Part shown: piece by piece, positions 17,726 through 27,058 of the stretch
Position numbering within the stretch: the first letter of the stretch is position 1
Layout of the letters: each line of letters starts with the position of its first letter
Assembly: GCA_007127235.1 (NCBI GenBank)
Contig: SKZT01000150.1
Location: 1 to 35,043, forward strand
Reading direction: 5' to 3'
From: Desulfobacteraceae bacterium
GTDB taxonomy: Bacteria > Desulfobacterota > Desulfobacteria > Desulfobacterales > SKZT01
DNA: 35,043 nt
Notes under the pieces: generated by a model
Seen by the model: only the letters and a program-made list of their open reading frames with translations
Told to the model about the DNA's origin: nothing
Databases searched by the model: none
Program-made: the position numbers and the translations under genes

Positions 17726-18502
17726 TCAAACCAATTGCAAAATATGTAGAAGGCGCTCCTGTAACCCTTGAAATTCGCGCTCCAGAATGGTGAAAACCAT
17801 TTGCATGCTCAATCCAATAATGATCAAGGCCAAGGAAATATTGATGGGAAAAGACAGCATAAAAACCTGTAACTGTGAAAACACCCGGGACATGATCCCC
17901 AGAATAAACATAGACACCATGAGTACCACCATTACAGGAATTACCAACTGGAGACCCAAAACAAACATTTGGCCAGTCATTGTTAAAATAAAAGGAATTG
18001 CATTTCCCGAAAAATCCATATTTCCCGGAGGTAGAAGGGTATATGATCGAGCAATAACCCGAAATATGATATGGTGAATATCAAGGGCCAGAAATATCAA
18101 AATGGCAATGACATTCTGAAATTGCGACAGAAGGGGTACCTGTTGTTGATGTTGAGGATCAAGGATTTCAGCTGCCGCAAACCCCATTTGATACCCCACG
18201 ATTGTGCCGCCGAATTGAACAGCAAAAAACAAGAGCTGAACCACAAGTCCAAGAAGTAGTCCCAGAAAAGCTTCCTGGAGAATAATCAGACCAAATCCGA
18301 TGGATGTCATCTGTTGTTCGGACAGTTTAAAATCAAGGACCGGAAACAGAAGCAATGACATGGTCACTGCCACTGCAAGGCGAACTCTTATTGCGGCATT
18401 TGAAATTGTAAAAACAGGAAGCGAAACGACTATGGCGCCCATCCTTGCCAGGATGACCAGAAATACATACCAGCGTTCAAATGAAAGGAGTTCTATTTCC
18501 AA
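17726..18502 (-). CDS. fliR: Flagellar export apparatus protein FliR
   Basis: FGLIILQEAFLGLLLGLVVQLLFFAVQFGGTIVGYQMGFA; between fliQ and flhB. Confidence 0.96.
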   Translation of the reverse strand: MEIELLSFERWYVFLVILARMGAIVVSLPVFTISNAAIRVRLAVAVTMSLLLFPVLDFKLSEQQMTSIGFGLIILQEAFLGLLLGLVVQLLFFAVQFGGTIVGYQMGFAAAEILDPQHQQQVPLLSQFQNVIAILIFLALDIHHIIFRVIARSYTLLPPGNMDFSGNAIPFILTMTGQMFVLGLQLVIPVMVVLMVSMFILGIMSRVFSQLQVFMLSFPINISLALIIIGLSMQMVFTILEREFQGLQERLLHILQLV

Positions 18503-18549
18503 AAGAGTTCAACCCGTCTTTCTTGATATTGCCCATCAACTGCTCATCG

Positions 18550-18831
18550 TCATTGTGCTCCTGTGATTACAATCAGCGTCCCGAAAATTTCACGGGCAAG
18601 TTCCACCACAATATTGAGTATCCAGGGGGCGGCAATGATCAGGGCAACCAGAACGGCAACAATTTTGGGAACAAAGGTCATGGTTTGTTCATTAATCTGG
18701 GTTGCTGCCTGGAAAATACTTATCAGCAAACCTGTTGCAAGGCCGGAAAGCATCATGGGAGAAGCAGCCAAAAGTATAGTTGTTACCGCCTGTCTGGCGA
18801 GATCAATTACCATTGCTTCGTTCATCATCAT
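18550..18831 (-). CDS. fliQ: Flagellar export apparatus protein FliQ
   Basis: MNEAMVIDLARQAVTTILLAASPMMLSGLATGLLISIFQAATQINEQTMTFVPKI. Confidence 0.97.
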   Translation of the reverse strand: MMMNEAMVIDLARQAVTTILLAASPMMLSGLATGLLISIFQAATQINEQTMTFVPKIVAVLVALIIAAPWILNIVVELAREIFGTLIVITGAQ

Positions 18832-18856
18832 CTCCTTTTATTTAAATCTGCATAAC

Positions 18857-19612
18857 TTAATAGAAACCTTGCAGCAAAGAACCGACAATTAAATTCCATC
18901 CATCCACCAGCACAAACAAAAGGACCTTGAAAGGCAGAGATATGATGATAGGTGGAAGCATAAGCATGCCCATGGTCATCAGCACCGAGGCTGTGATCAT
19001 GTCAATGATCAAAAAAGGAACGAAGATCATAAATCCAATCTGAAACGCTCTTCTTAATTCAGAAAGCATAAATGCAGGAATGAGCGTCAGGGTTGCAATG
19101 TCTTCTTTGGTTTCGGGTAAATTGTTGCCGGCGATTTCGATCATGAGTTTAAGATCGTCTTCTCGGACCTGGGAAAACATAAAATCCCGCAGTGGGGTGA
19201 CGGCAAGCTGAAGGGCTGCTTTTTCTTCAATCTGTTCCTGGAGGTAGGGTTGCAATGCGGTTTCATTGATTTGGATAAAAACCGGAGACATGATAAAAAA
19301 AGTCAAAAACATGGCCAGGCCGATAATGATTTGATTGGGAGGCATCTGTTGTGTGCCCATGGCCTGCCTTAAAAAAGAGAGGACAATCACGATGCGAATA
19401 AAAGATGTGGTCATCAACAATATGGCGGGAGCCATAGTCAAGATTGTCATCAAAACCAATATCTGCAATATCATTGAGACTTGGGCCGGTCCTGAGGGTG
19501 ACCCCAAATTCAGGGTCAGGCCTGGCAAATCCTGCGCCAGTCCTGAAACGGGGCATATTAATGGGATCAGTAACGTAATTAAGAGCAATAAGTTCAACTT
19601 GAGTATTTTCAT
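18857..19612 (-). CDS. fliP: Flagellar export apparatus protein FliP
   Basis: ILLMTTSFIRIVIVLSFLRQAMGTQQMPPNQIIIGLAMFLTFFIMSPV; start overlaps the fliO stop. Confidence 0.97.
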   Translation of the reverse strand: MKILKLNLLLLITLLIPLICPVSGLAQDLPGLTLNLGSPSGPAQVSMILQILVLMTILTMAPAILLMTTSFIRIVIVLSFLRQAMGTQQMPPNQIIIGLAMFLTFFIMSPVFIQINETALQPYLQEQIEEKAALQLAVTPLRDFMFSQVREDDLKLMIEIAGNNLPETKEDIATLTLIPAFMLSELRRAFQIGFMIFVPFLIIDMITASVLMTMGMLMLPPIIISLPFKVLLFVLVDGWNLIVGSLLQGFY

Positions 19613-19989
19613 TTTTTTGTCTCAAAATGTTCCTTGAGGTTATCTTCGAAACTGATATTCGATCGGTGACTATCGAAATGATAAAGAAAATCAACCCTTT
19701 CATTTCCAAGGCCCAGCAATATTTCCTCTCCGCGGACCTCGACAAGGCACAAAATTTTTTTCCCCCCGACAGGACGCATCTCCAAAATCTTGATATGGCC
19801 GGTTTTACTCCCTTTTAAAAATTTAATTCCTTTTCGGTTCAGAACATAGATCAGAAGCATTAACCCCACCACAATGATCATCCCGATAAACATTCTTAAG
19901 CCTGAAAAAAACAAATCAATGGTTTCTGACTGGGCAGCCCACAGATCAGCAGGAAATAGCAGTATGAAAACAGGCAGGAAATGTAGCAT
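19609..19989 (-). CDS. fliO: Flagellar biosynthetic protein FliO
   Basis: Single-TM small protein with KILEMRPVGGKKILCLVEVRGEEILLGLG; between fliN and fliP. Confidence 0.85.
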   Translation of the reverse strand: MLHFLPVFILLFPADLWAAQSETIDLFFSGLRMFIGMIIVVGLMLLIYVLNRKGIKFLKGSKTGHIKILEMRPVGGKKILCLVEVRGEEILLGLGNERVDFLYHFDSHRSNISFEDNLKEHFETKK

Positions 19990-19995
19990 CCTTAT

Positions 19996-20376
19996 TTACC
20001 TCAATTTTTCCAGGCGCTCCATAGTACTGACCACATCAATCAGGCGCAGGCCGAATTTCTCATTGACCACAACAGCTTCACCCCTGGCAATGAGGCGTGA
20101 ATTTACATAGAGATCAAGGGGTTCATCGGCCATTTTGTCCAGTTCGATAATTCCGCCTTCTTTCATTTTCAGAAAATCCTTGATCAGCATTTTGGCGCGA
20201 CCCACCTCTACCGAGATCTTAAGAGGAACATCTAGCAAAAAATCGATATCCTTTGCATTGGAACCCCTATCCGTTTGCGTTTTGGATAATTTAGTTTCCG
20301 GTTCCAATGATTCTTCCAGAGTTTTTGATTTATGATCGATTTGTTCGACGTTTTTATCCTTATTCTTTTCAGACAT
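19996..20376 (-). CDS. fliN: Flagellar motor switch protein FliN
   Basis: LDVPLKISVEVGRAKMLIKDFLKMKEGGIIELDKMADEPLDLYVNSRLIARGEAVVVNEKFGLRLIDVV. Confidence 0.97.
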   Translation of the reverse strand: MSEKNKDKNVEQIDHKSKTLEESLEPETKLSKTQTDRGSNAKDIDFLLDVPLKISVEVGRAKMLIKDFLKMKEGGIIELDKMADEPLDLYVNSRLIARGEAVVVNEKFGLRLIDVVSTMERLEKLR

Positions 20377-20379
20377 TTT

Positions 20380-21390
20380 TTACTCTCCTATACTGGCTTG
20401 CTTCACAATGCGTACGGCTTTTTTTCCATTCAATAAGCCCGGTTGAGCGCTGTATTTCTGTCTTTGTCCTGCCAATACCTTAATCGGTGCGGATTCATCG
20501 TAATCGAAAGTGACAATATCTCCCTTTGATAACTCGATTATTTCCTGAACTGTTAGGAGCAATTCTCCCCAAATGGCCGAAATAGAGATGTCCATATTAA
20601 TGACCTCTTTTTCTAAAAATTTGGCCCAGTTGCTATCATTGGTAGTTTCGGACATCAAAAGTCCTTCTTCACGGAACCTCTCTCTAAACGGTTCAAGGGA
20701 AAAATAAGGAATGATCATCAGGATTTCTCCTTTGAGTTCTCCAACAGAAACTGAGAAACCGACCTGAATTACCTCAGTTTCAGGAGATAAGATATTTAGC
20801 ATTTTCCAGTTTGTTTCCACCCGGATTATGCTGGAATGCAAATAATCTAAAGAGGCGAACGCACGATTTAACACATGACAGCCTTCTGACATCAAAGACC
20901 TGATAACATTTGACTCAATGGGTGTGACCTCTCTGTGCAGCACCAAAAAATCGCTTTCGGAAGATACACCGAACAGCATTTCCACAAGGCCGAAACATAG
21001 GTTTTTGTCAAAAACAAATAATCCGTTGCCTTTTAAGGGATCTAGAGAAAAAACTCCGAGTACCCCGGCATTTTGAAGGTTTGATAAAAAATCCTCAAAG
21101 AACCTTGAAACGATCTCGGTTTTTTGAATATTTACATTTCGCTGAAGGCTGTTGGAAAGGCCGATGCCGTAATAACGGGCAAAGGCGTTAAATACGCTGT
21201 CGAGATTGGCTATACGCCACTTGCTGTAGTTTTGGCCTTTGGTCAGATCGATGCTGGCTATGTTTCTGGTCTCAGGCAAAACAGCAGAGAATTTACAAGT
21301 GGTACCTGGATTTAACCGATCTCCTATTTCTCCACCTACAAAGGCGGACAAAAGTTCATCGATTTCATCCTGGGTCAAAATTCGATCCAT
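20380..21390 (-). CDS. fliM: Flagellar motor switch protein FliM (GGxG motif absent)
   Basis: N-terminal LTQDEIDELL; NYSKWRIANLDSVFNAFARYYGIGLSNSLQRNVNI; VSVGELKGEILMIIPY; C-terminal SpoA domain. Middle-domain loop reads MLFGVSSESDF. Confidence 0.94.
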   Translation of the reverse strand: MDRILTQDEIDELLSAFVGGEIGDRLNPGTTCKFSAVLPETRNIASIDLTKGQNYSKWRIANLDSVFNAFARYYGIGLSNSLQRNVNIQKTEIVSRFFEDFLSNLQNAGVLGVFSLDPLKGNGLFVFDKNLCFGLVEMLFGVSSESDFLVLHREVTPIESNVIRSLMSEGCHVLNRAFASLDYLHSSIIRVETNWKMLNILSPETEVIQVGFSVSVGELKGEILMIIPYFSLEPFRERFREEGLLMSETTNDSNWAKFLEKEVINMDISISAIWGELLLTVQEIIELSKGDIVTFDYDESAPIKVLAGQRQKYSAQPGLLNGKKAVRIVKQASIGE

Positions 21391-21402
21391 GTTTGACTCC
21401 TG

Positions 21403-21894
21403 TTATTGGACCACAAAATCAGTGAAAAAGATGTCGTTGAGTTCATCGTTTCCAAGCAAGGAGTTTACATGCGCTATCAAGTCGGCTTTCAGCTGCAATT
21501 TTCCCTGCAGATCTTTTATCTGGTCAAAATGTTTATTGCCCACAAGAAGCAAGACTGCGTCGGTAATCTGAGGCATGCGATTTTTAATCCGTACACTGCT
21601 CTCCTTGTCTTTGGCCTCCAGGGTGATTCCCATCTTTAGAAAACGGGTCGTGTCTTTGTGCATAATATTGACCACAAAATCCTCCATTTTAACCAAAGGG
21701 CCCAGACTTTCATTGATTGTAGGGGTATTTTTTTGTAAGCCAGCCTCAGCAGAGCGAAAGCCATTAAATCCACCGTAGAAATAGGCGGCCAATCCTCCTC
21801 CAACAACCAGAAAAATCAGCATGGGAATTCCAATCAAGAAGATTTTATTCTTAGCGTTTTTTTGATTTTCCTTCGGTTCTTTTTTTTTAGTCAT
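21403..21894 (-). CDS. fliL: Flagellar basal body-associated protein FliL
   Basis: Single TM N-terminus; LGPLVKMEDFVVNIMHKDTTRFLKMGITLEAKD; C-terminal LNDIFFTDFVVQ. Confidence 0.93.
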   Translation of the reverse strand: MTKKKEPKENQKNAKNKIFLIGIPMLIFLVVGGGLAAYFYGGFNGFRSAEAGLQKNTPTINESLGPLVKMEDFVVNIMHKDTTRFLKMGITLEAKDKESSVRIKNRMPQITDAVLLLVGNKHFDQIKDLQGKLQLKADLIAHVNSLLGNDELNDIFFTDFVVQ

Positions 21895-21932
21895 ATTTGT
21901 ATCTCCATTTTTTGAAACTCATTGATTAAAAA

Positions 21933-22679
21933 TCAAAACGGCAACTGGTCACTGGAATCTATCAAATAGGGAAGTGTCTGCCTGTAGTTCCCGGCAAATT
22001 CGAGCACGAATTCCACCCGCCTGTTTAGAGCTCTGTTTTCAACAGTATCGTTGGGGACAATCGGACGATGCTCTCCATAGCCCACTGCTGATAATCTATC
22101 CAAGGAGAGAAGCTCATTTTGAGCGAAAAATTTTAAAACCTCGATAGCCCGATAGGCAGACAAATCCCAGTTTGTCTGGTCTGATGTAATATAAGGGGTG
22201 TCATCGGTATGACCTTCAATGCGGAGCTCGAAAGGAAGCGGTGAAACCAGTTGAGCCACTTTTCGTAAAACCGGGTGCGCTTCGTTTTTCAAGCGGCTGG
22301 AACCCGGATCGAATAAAATTTTTTCTGTAACTCGAAGCACCATTGCTCCCCGATCATTTACCAGTTCGATATCTCTGTCCAATTCCAGCTTTTTAATATT
22401 TATTTCCAGCTGTTTATAAACCCTTTGAAGCATGTCAAAAGGAATGGAAACGGTCCGTGGAATAATCATGACGGATCTTGGGTCTTTGTCGGTCTTGCTC
22501 TCGGTTATTCCAAAAGCTCCCCGTAGGGATGTCACCGCCTGTTCAAATTTGATTTTATCCATCTCGGCCATGGACAGCAGCAAAACAAAAAAGGTTAACA
22601 GCAAAGTCACCATGTCACTGTAAGTGGTCATCCATGCCGGAGCACCGACCATTTTTTTCTTTTTGTTCCTGTTTAACAT
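21933..22679 (-). CDS. motB: Flagellar motor stator protein MotB
   Basis: PAWMTTYSDMVTLLLTFFVLLLSMAEMDK and OmpA-like LRIEGHTDDTP. The ATG at 22679 avoids the overlap with motA implied by the track's start at 22733. Confidence 0.95.
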   Translation of the reverse strand: MLNRNKKKKMVGAPAWMTTYSDMVTLLLTFFVLLLSMAEMDKIKFEQAVTSLRGAFGITESKTDKDPRSVMIIPRTVSIPFDMLQRVYKQLEINIKKLELDRDIELVNDRGAMVLRVTEKILFDPGSSRLKNEAHPVLRKVAQLVSPLPFELRIEGHTDDTPYITSDQTNWDLSAYRAIEVLKFFAQNELLSLDRLSAVGYGEHRPIVPNDTVENRALNRRVEFVLEFAGNYRQTLPYLIDSSDQLPF

Positions 22680-22689
22680 CAAGTCTTTA

Positions 22690-23463
22690 TTATTTAACTT
22701 TTTTGAAAACGCTTTGCCGGTCTTTAGGAGCAAGATAGATATGAAGTTTTTGTTCCATGATTCTGGGGTTTTCTCCAGCGAGTATGGAATTCATTCCTTC
22801 AACAATGAGTTCTTTTTTTAAAAGTTCAAATTGTGATCGGGTTTTTAATTTTCCGGACATGGGTAAAAAAAGAACGTTGGCGGATACAGCACCATAAAAA
22901 GTGGTTAGTAGTGCAACAGCCATGGCAGGGCCAATTGTGGAAGGATCGTTCATGGTTTGGAGCATCTGCACAAGGCCTATCAAAGTTCCGACCATTCCAA
23001 TTGCCGGTGCGTAAGTTCCAAGAGCTGCAAAAATATCGGCACCGCTTTCATGCCGTTCACGTATATGATCAATTTCCCGAACAAGCATCTGTTCCAACAG
23101 CTCGGGTTCGTGCCCGTCCGCGGCCATCTGCAAGCCTTTAACCAGAAACGGGTCCTCTACATCCTTGGCCACGGATTGAAGAGACAGCAGCCCCTCTTTT
23201 CTGGCTTTTCCGGCAAAGCTGGTCAGTTGCTCGATAAGTAAAGTGGGGGGCAATTCTTTAATAAAAAATGTTTTTTTTGCCACGGAAAATGCGCGAAAAA
23301 CTTCCTTGAAAGGATAATGTACCAGGATTGCGCCCATGGTTCCTCCCGTAACAATCATAATGGCCTGAGGATCAATAAAGATAGTCAGGTGGCTACCGCT
23401 CATAATGGCAAGTATCATAAGTCCTAAGGCTGAAATTATACCAAGAAGGGTTGAAATATCCAT
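22690..23463 (-). CDS. motA: Flagellar motor stator protein MotA
   Basis: FIDPQAIMIVTGGTMGAILVHYPFKEVF; TYAPAIGMVGTLIGLVQMLQTMNDPSTIGPAMAVALLTTFYGAVSANVLFLPMSGKL. Confidence 0.96.
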   Translation of the reverse strand: MDISTLLGIISALGLMILAIMSGSHLTIFIDPQAIMIVTGGTMGAILVHYPFKEVFRAFSVAKKTFFIKELPPTLLIEQLTSFAGKARKEGLLSLQSVAKDVEDPFLVKGLQMAADGHEPELLEQMLVREIDHIRERHESGADIFAALGTYAPAIGMVGTLIGLVQMLQTMNDPSTIGPAMAVALLTTFYGAVSANVLFLPMSGKLKTRSQFELLKKELIVEGMNSILAGENPRIMEQKLHIYLAPKDRQSVFKKVK

Positions 23464-23498
23464 CGATGCAATCTCCTTGCTTTTTTTTAGGGATTAAA

Positions 23499-23514
23499 TG
23501 CAAGCAATATACCA
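23499..23514 (-). promoter_or_regulatory. Sigma54-type (-24/-12) promoter upstream of motA
   Basis: Minus strand TGGTATATTGCTTGCA; consensus TGGCACGNNNNTTGCW, with the invariant GG-N10-GC spacing exact. About 35 nt upstream of the motA ATG. Confidence 0.65.
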
Positions 23515-23544
23515 GCCTGAGCAGCAGTGCTGATCAGCTATAGA

Positions 23545-23575
23545 TAAAAAAAGGCCGGTCAAATCGGACCGGCCT
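23545..23575 (-). terminator. Rho-independent terminator after flgE, before motA
   Basis: Minus strand AGGCCGGTC-CGATTT-GACCGGCCT followed by TTTTTT (plus strand A-run 23546-23552). Confidence 0.9.
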
Positions 23576-23702
23576 ATAAAATAATTACTTATTATTCTGA
23601 GCGATTTTTCTGGCAAATAGTTGCCACTGCAGCGGAAGCGGCAAGGATGTTTGGAGTTTTTCGAAACGGAAACGCTAAAAGAGTCAGTTTTTTGGCTTTA
23701 AA

Positions 23703-25025
23703 TTATCTTTTAAGGCTGATGACTTCGTTGAGCATTTCATCGGTAGTGGTAATGGTTTTGGAAACAGCTTGAAAAGATCGCTGGGTAATAATCATTTTTG
23801 CAAATTCTGCGGCAATATCCACCGTGGAATTTTCCAATGCATATGAGAAAATCTTTCCGACTCCAGAGCCGGCTGTTCCTAAATCCGGCGGGCCGGATTC
23901 TTTAGTGGCCTCGAACAGGTTGTTACCGATTTTAGCCAGGCCATTGTTGTTTGAAAATTTTGCAAGACCCAGCTTGGCCAGGTCTCTGGTTTGTCCGTTT
24001 GAATAAATACCAGTGATAACACCGTCTTTATCGATGGAAATTGTAGTTAAATTTCCCGAGGCACCTCCGTTGGCTTCCTGGGTTACCACCACAGAATCGG
24101 TGGCAAATTGGGTAAGGTTCATGGTAAATTCGATGGTGTTGTCAATGGCGGAGCCGTTATTCCAGGCTAGTCCGTTGGGTTCCTTGCCTGCAATGATTTT
24201 TGGCCAGGTGGGGTTAGTCGGGCCGATGGTTTCCCCACCCGATGTAATCGTTGCGAGAATACCATTCTCATCAAAGGTAAATTCCCCACCTCCAACTTTA
24301 ACTATGGGGGGATCATCATCACCATCAAAGCCTTGAATATCTTCCGCAGACACCGCTTGATTGTATTCCCAGGCGTTGGTATCGGTTTTTGTAAAATAGG
24401 TGGTAATCAAGTGCGTATCGCCCAGGGAGTCGTATACCAGAGAAGTAATCGAAAAATTGGATGTTTCGCTCGGTGCTTCATCATCCCATCCACCTTCAAT
24501 TATTTCCGATTGCGAATTCAGGTTTGTGTTTAAATTGACTTTCGAAGTGGCCTCGGCTTCCACAAACGAGCGGGTATTGATCTGAATATCGCTTGCATAA
24601 TCGGCAAAACCGCCGGCCTCAAGACGCTGAAAGCCCTGAACGATATATCCCTCAGGATTTACGAGATGTCCTTGTCCACTCAGATGAAAAGCTCCTGCTC
24701 TGGTGTATTGCTTGGCCTGGCTGTCAGGATTCCGAACGATAAAAAAACCGGGCCCCTCGATAGCCAGGTCGGTTATGGAGTTGGTGCTTTCTATTGAACC
24801 CTGGCTGAAAATGTTATCAACTGTGGAAAGGCTTGCTCCCCTGCCGATTTGACTTATTCCGCCGCTTCCGGATACGTTGTTGGGAATCAGATCTGAAAAA
24901 AGTGTTCGGCTGGCTTTAAAGCCGGTCGTATTGATGTTGGCCAGGTTGTTGCCGATAACGCTCATGGAATTTGAAAAGGATTGCAGCCCTGAAATGCCGC
25001 TATTCATTGCACTGCTTAGTCCCAT
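23703..25025 (-). CDS. flgE: Flagellar hook protein FlgE
   Basis: LSSAMNSGISGLQSFSNSMSVIGNNLANINTTGFKASRTLFSDL; C-terminal VDIAAEFAKMIITQRSFQAVSKTITTTDEMLNEVISLKR. Confidence 0.97.
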   Translation of the reverse strand: MGLSSAMNSGISGLQSFSNSMSVIGNNLANINTTGFKASRTLFSDLIPNNVSGSGGISQIGRGASLSTVDNIFSQGSIESTNSITDLAIEGPGFFIVRNPDSQAKQYTRAGAFHLSGQGHLVNPEGYIVQGFQRLEAGGFADYASDIQINTRSFVEAEATSKVNLNTNLNSQSEIIEGGWDDEAPSETSNFSITSLVYDSLGDTHLITTYFTKTDTNAWEYNQAVSAEDIQGFDGDDDPPIVKVGGGEFTFDENGILATITSGGETIGPTNPTWPKIIAGKEPNGLAWNNGSAIDNTIEFTMNLTQFATDSVVVTQEANGGASGNLTTISIDKDGVITGIYSNGQTRDLAKLGLAKFSNNNGLAKIGNNLFEATKESGPPDLGTAGSGVGKIFSYALENSTVDIAAEFAKMIITQRSFQAVSKTITTTDEMLNEVISLKR

Positions 25026-25084
25026 ATTCTCTCCTCCTGTTTTTACTGGAAAATTTTATAATTTCAAATTTTTTTCGAACTTTG

Positions 25085-25768
25085 TTAATCATTAGTTTCA
25101 GAAATTGTCAGATTATTGACTTCGGAGATTTCAGAAAGTTTCACCGGCCCGTTGGTGGTCATAAGAATCGTTTCCGGCGCGGAAAAATCCACTCCCGTAA
25201 TTCGGCTTTTGACCAAGGATGAACCCGAAATTGGATCACCCTCCTCCGTTGTACCGACAACTCTCAGAGAATAGATACCTTCCGGCAGTTGTTGACCATT
25301 CTGATCTTTGCCATCCCACCAAACAAAAGGTTCACCGGCAGAGGGGGGGTCAACCTTAATATCGCCTACGGCTTGTCCTTCTGCGGTGGTTATGTAAACA
25401 GTTGCATCCTTGATCTTTTCATTAAAACGAAAACCAACTTCCACGGCCTCCCCATGGAATTTAAATGTCTCAGATTCAGACGCCACATATTTATCGATCA
25501 TGGATAAAGCAGACAACCGGTCAAAACCGCCCTGGATCGAATGCAGTGCTTCCAGGTTTTCATTGATATTATTAAGTTGCTCCAATGAGCTGAACTGAGC
25601 CAGCTGAGATGTAAACTCGGTTGGATCCATAGGTTTGAGGGGATCCTGGTTTTGAAGTTGAGTAACCAGAAGGGTCAGGAAATCATCCTTGCCAAGGGTT
25701 TGAGCATGGGTACTGCTTGGGATATCCCCTATATATCCAGGTTGTCGCAATGCAAAGATACTGTTCAT
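25085..25768 (-). CDS. flgD: Flagellar hook assembly scaffold protein FlgD
   Basis: LGKDDFLTLLVTQLQNQDPLKPMDPTEFTSQLAQFSSLEQLNNINENL; FVWWDGKDQNGQQLPEGIYSLRV. Confidence 0.97.
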   Translation of the reverse strand: MNSIFALRQPGYIGDIPSSTHAQTLGKDDFLTLLVTQLQNQDPLKPMDPTEFTSQLAQFSSLEQLNNINENLEALHSIQGGFDRLSALSMIDKYVASESETFKFHGEAVEVGFRFNEKIKDATVYITTAEGQAVGDIKVDPPSAGEPFVWWDGKDQNGQQLPEGIYSLRVVGTTEEGDPISGSSLVKSRITGVDFSAPETILMTTNGPVKLSEISEVNNLTISETND

Positions 25769-25787
25769 TTCATAGCTCCTTTTGATT

Positions 25788-27014
25788 TTATACTCTCAGG
25801 CTCAACCCTTGAGTCGTCTCCCATCCTTTAGAGTTATTTTGAGGTAGAAAGACATTCAGGTCTTCCGGGGAGGCTTTTTTCGGGGCTACATTTTCATCTG
25901 CCTTTGAAAATTTTTCTTCTTCAAACGGGGATTTTTCCTGATTGTCAGATTCAACACTTACCCGAAGATCGGAAAGAGCAATGCCGTGGTCTTCCAAAGA
26001 TTGTTGTAACAAGGGAAGGTTTTTTTCCAAAATTCCAACCACCTGATTATTTGTGGATTGTAAATGCACATTCAGACCCTCTTTTTTGGAAACGATTTTT
26101 ACTTTCACTTTTCCCAGTTCAGGGGGATATAAATGAATAACCATATTTGGGATATTTTGCCGAACACCGGTAAAAAGGCGGGCAGAAATCTGAGCAAGCA
26201 CATTGTTTTCAGTCCGCTGCATATTTTTGTCAGAGGCTGCCTCAGCTTGTTTTATATGTGAATTCGCATTGTTTATGCTTTCGTGCATATCCACTGCCGC
26301 TTTTATTTGAAAAGAAAAACCTGGCGTGGATTGTCCTCTTACCGGATTGCTGAAATCCGATTTGTTAAGGGTTGAAACTTTTGGTGTTTCTATGGCATTT
26401 TTTATTTTTTCTTCCGGGTTGGTAACCATTTTCAATCCAGCATCCCTTTTTGTATGTTCCATAAAAGGTTTATCTTTGAGCAGTGTTTTTTCCGAATCTA
26501 TGTCCATTTTCAGTACGATATCCGCTTTGCCGTTTCCGTAAACCGTTTTATCCTTTGATTCTCCTTTAATAACGCTGTTTCCCGGAGCAGAAGCTGCCTC
26601 CATTAGGATCTCTTTTAGCGGATGCTTCACCATGTTATACCTTTCAACGGTTTCCAACATAGATGCCTGAGTGGAATAAATTTCTGTTGAAGCTGACCCG
26701 GAAACATGGGATCTGTTTTCCGAACCGTTCATATTTGCAGACAAAAGCAATTGGCCCACTTCGGTTTGGGAGGCAATCAAATTAAGATGATCTTTTTCAG
26801 AATGTTTTTGATGAGTGAGCAGTTCGGATTGGTTTGTTAGCGGTGCTGTTGACTTTTCAATTCCTTTAGCCAGCAATTCCCAAAAAAAATGGTGGTTTGA
26901 ATCATTTTTTTGGAAACAATGGTCTGCCAGTTTTTCATGAGGTGTTTCACCCTTTTTACCCGCAGAACTCATTAAGTTTTCAAGACCCGTAAGTTCTTGA
27001 TCGGAAAAAATCAT
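25788..27014 (-). CDS. fliK: Flagellar hook-length control protein FliK
   Basis: C-terminal MVIHLYPPELGKVKVKIVSKKEGLNVHLQSTNNQVVGILEKNLPLLQQSLEDHGIALSDLRVSVES (Flg_hook domain); low-complexity N-terminus. Confidence 0.9.
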   Translation of the reverse strand: MIFSDQELTGLENLMSSAGKKGETPHEKLADHCFQKNDSNHHFFWELLAKGIEKSTAPLTNQSELLTHQKHSEKDHLNLIASQTEVGQLLLSANMNGSENRSHVSGSASTEIYSTQASMLETVERYNMVKHPLKEILMEAASAPGNSVIKGESKDKTVYGNGKADIVLKMDIDSEKTLLKDKPFMEHTKRDAGLKMVTNPEEKIKNAIETPKVSTLNKSDFSNPVRGQSTPGFSFQIKAAVDMHESINNANSHIKQAEAASDKNMQRTENNVLAQISARLFTGVRQNIPNMVIHLYPPELGKVKVKIVSKKEGLNVHLQSTNNQVVGILEKNLPLLQQSLEDHGIALSDLRVSVESDNQEKSPFEEEKFSKADENVAPKKASPEDLNVFLPQNNSKGWETTQGLSLRV

Positions 27015-27058
27015 GGGTTGACCTTCGAATTTGTATCGTAATTATTCATCATATCATT

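Noticed and set aside
22680-22733. Upstream start of motB at 22733 given by the ORF track
   Set aside because: Would overlap motA by 44 nt; the internal ATG at 22679 gives the normal MotB N-terminus and spacing.
23611-23626. TGGCAAATAGTTGCCA as a sigma54 promoter
   Set aside because: GG-to-GC spacing is 9 nt on both strands instead of the required 10; treated as an inverted repeat only.
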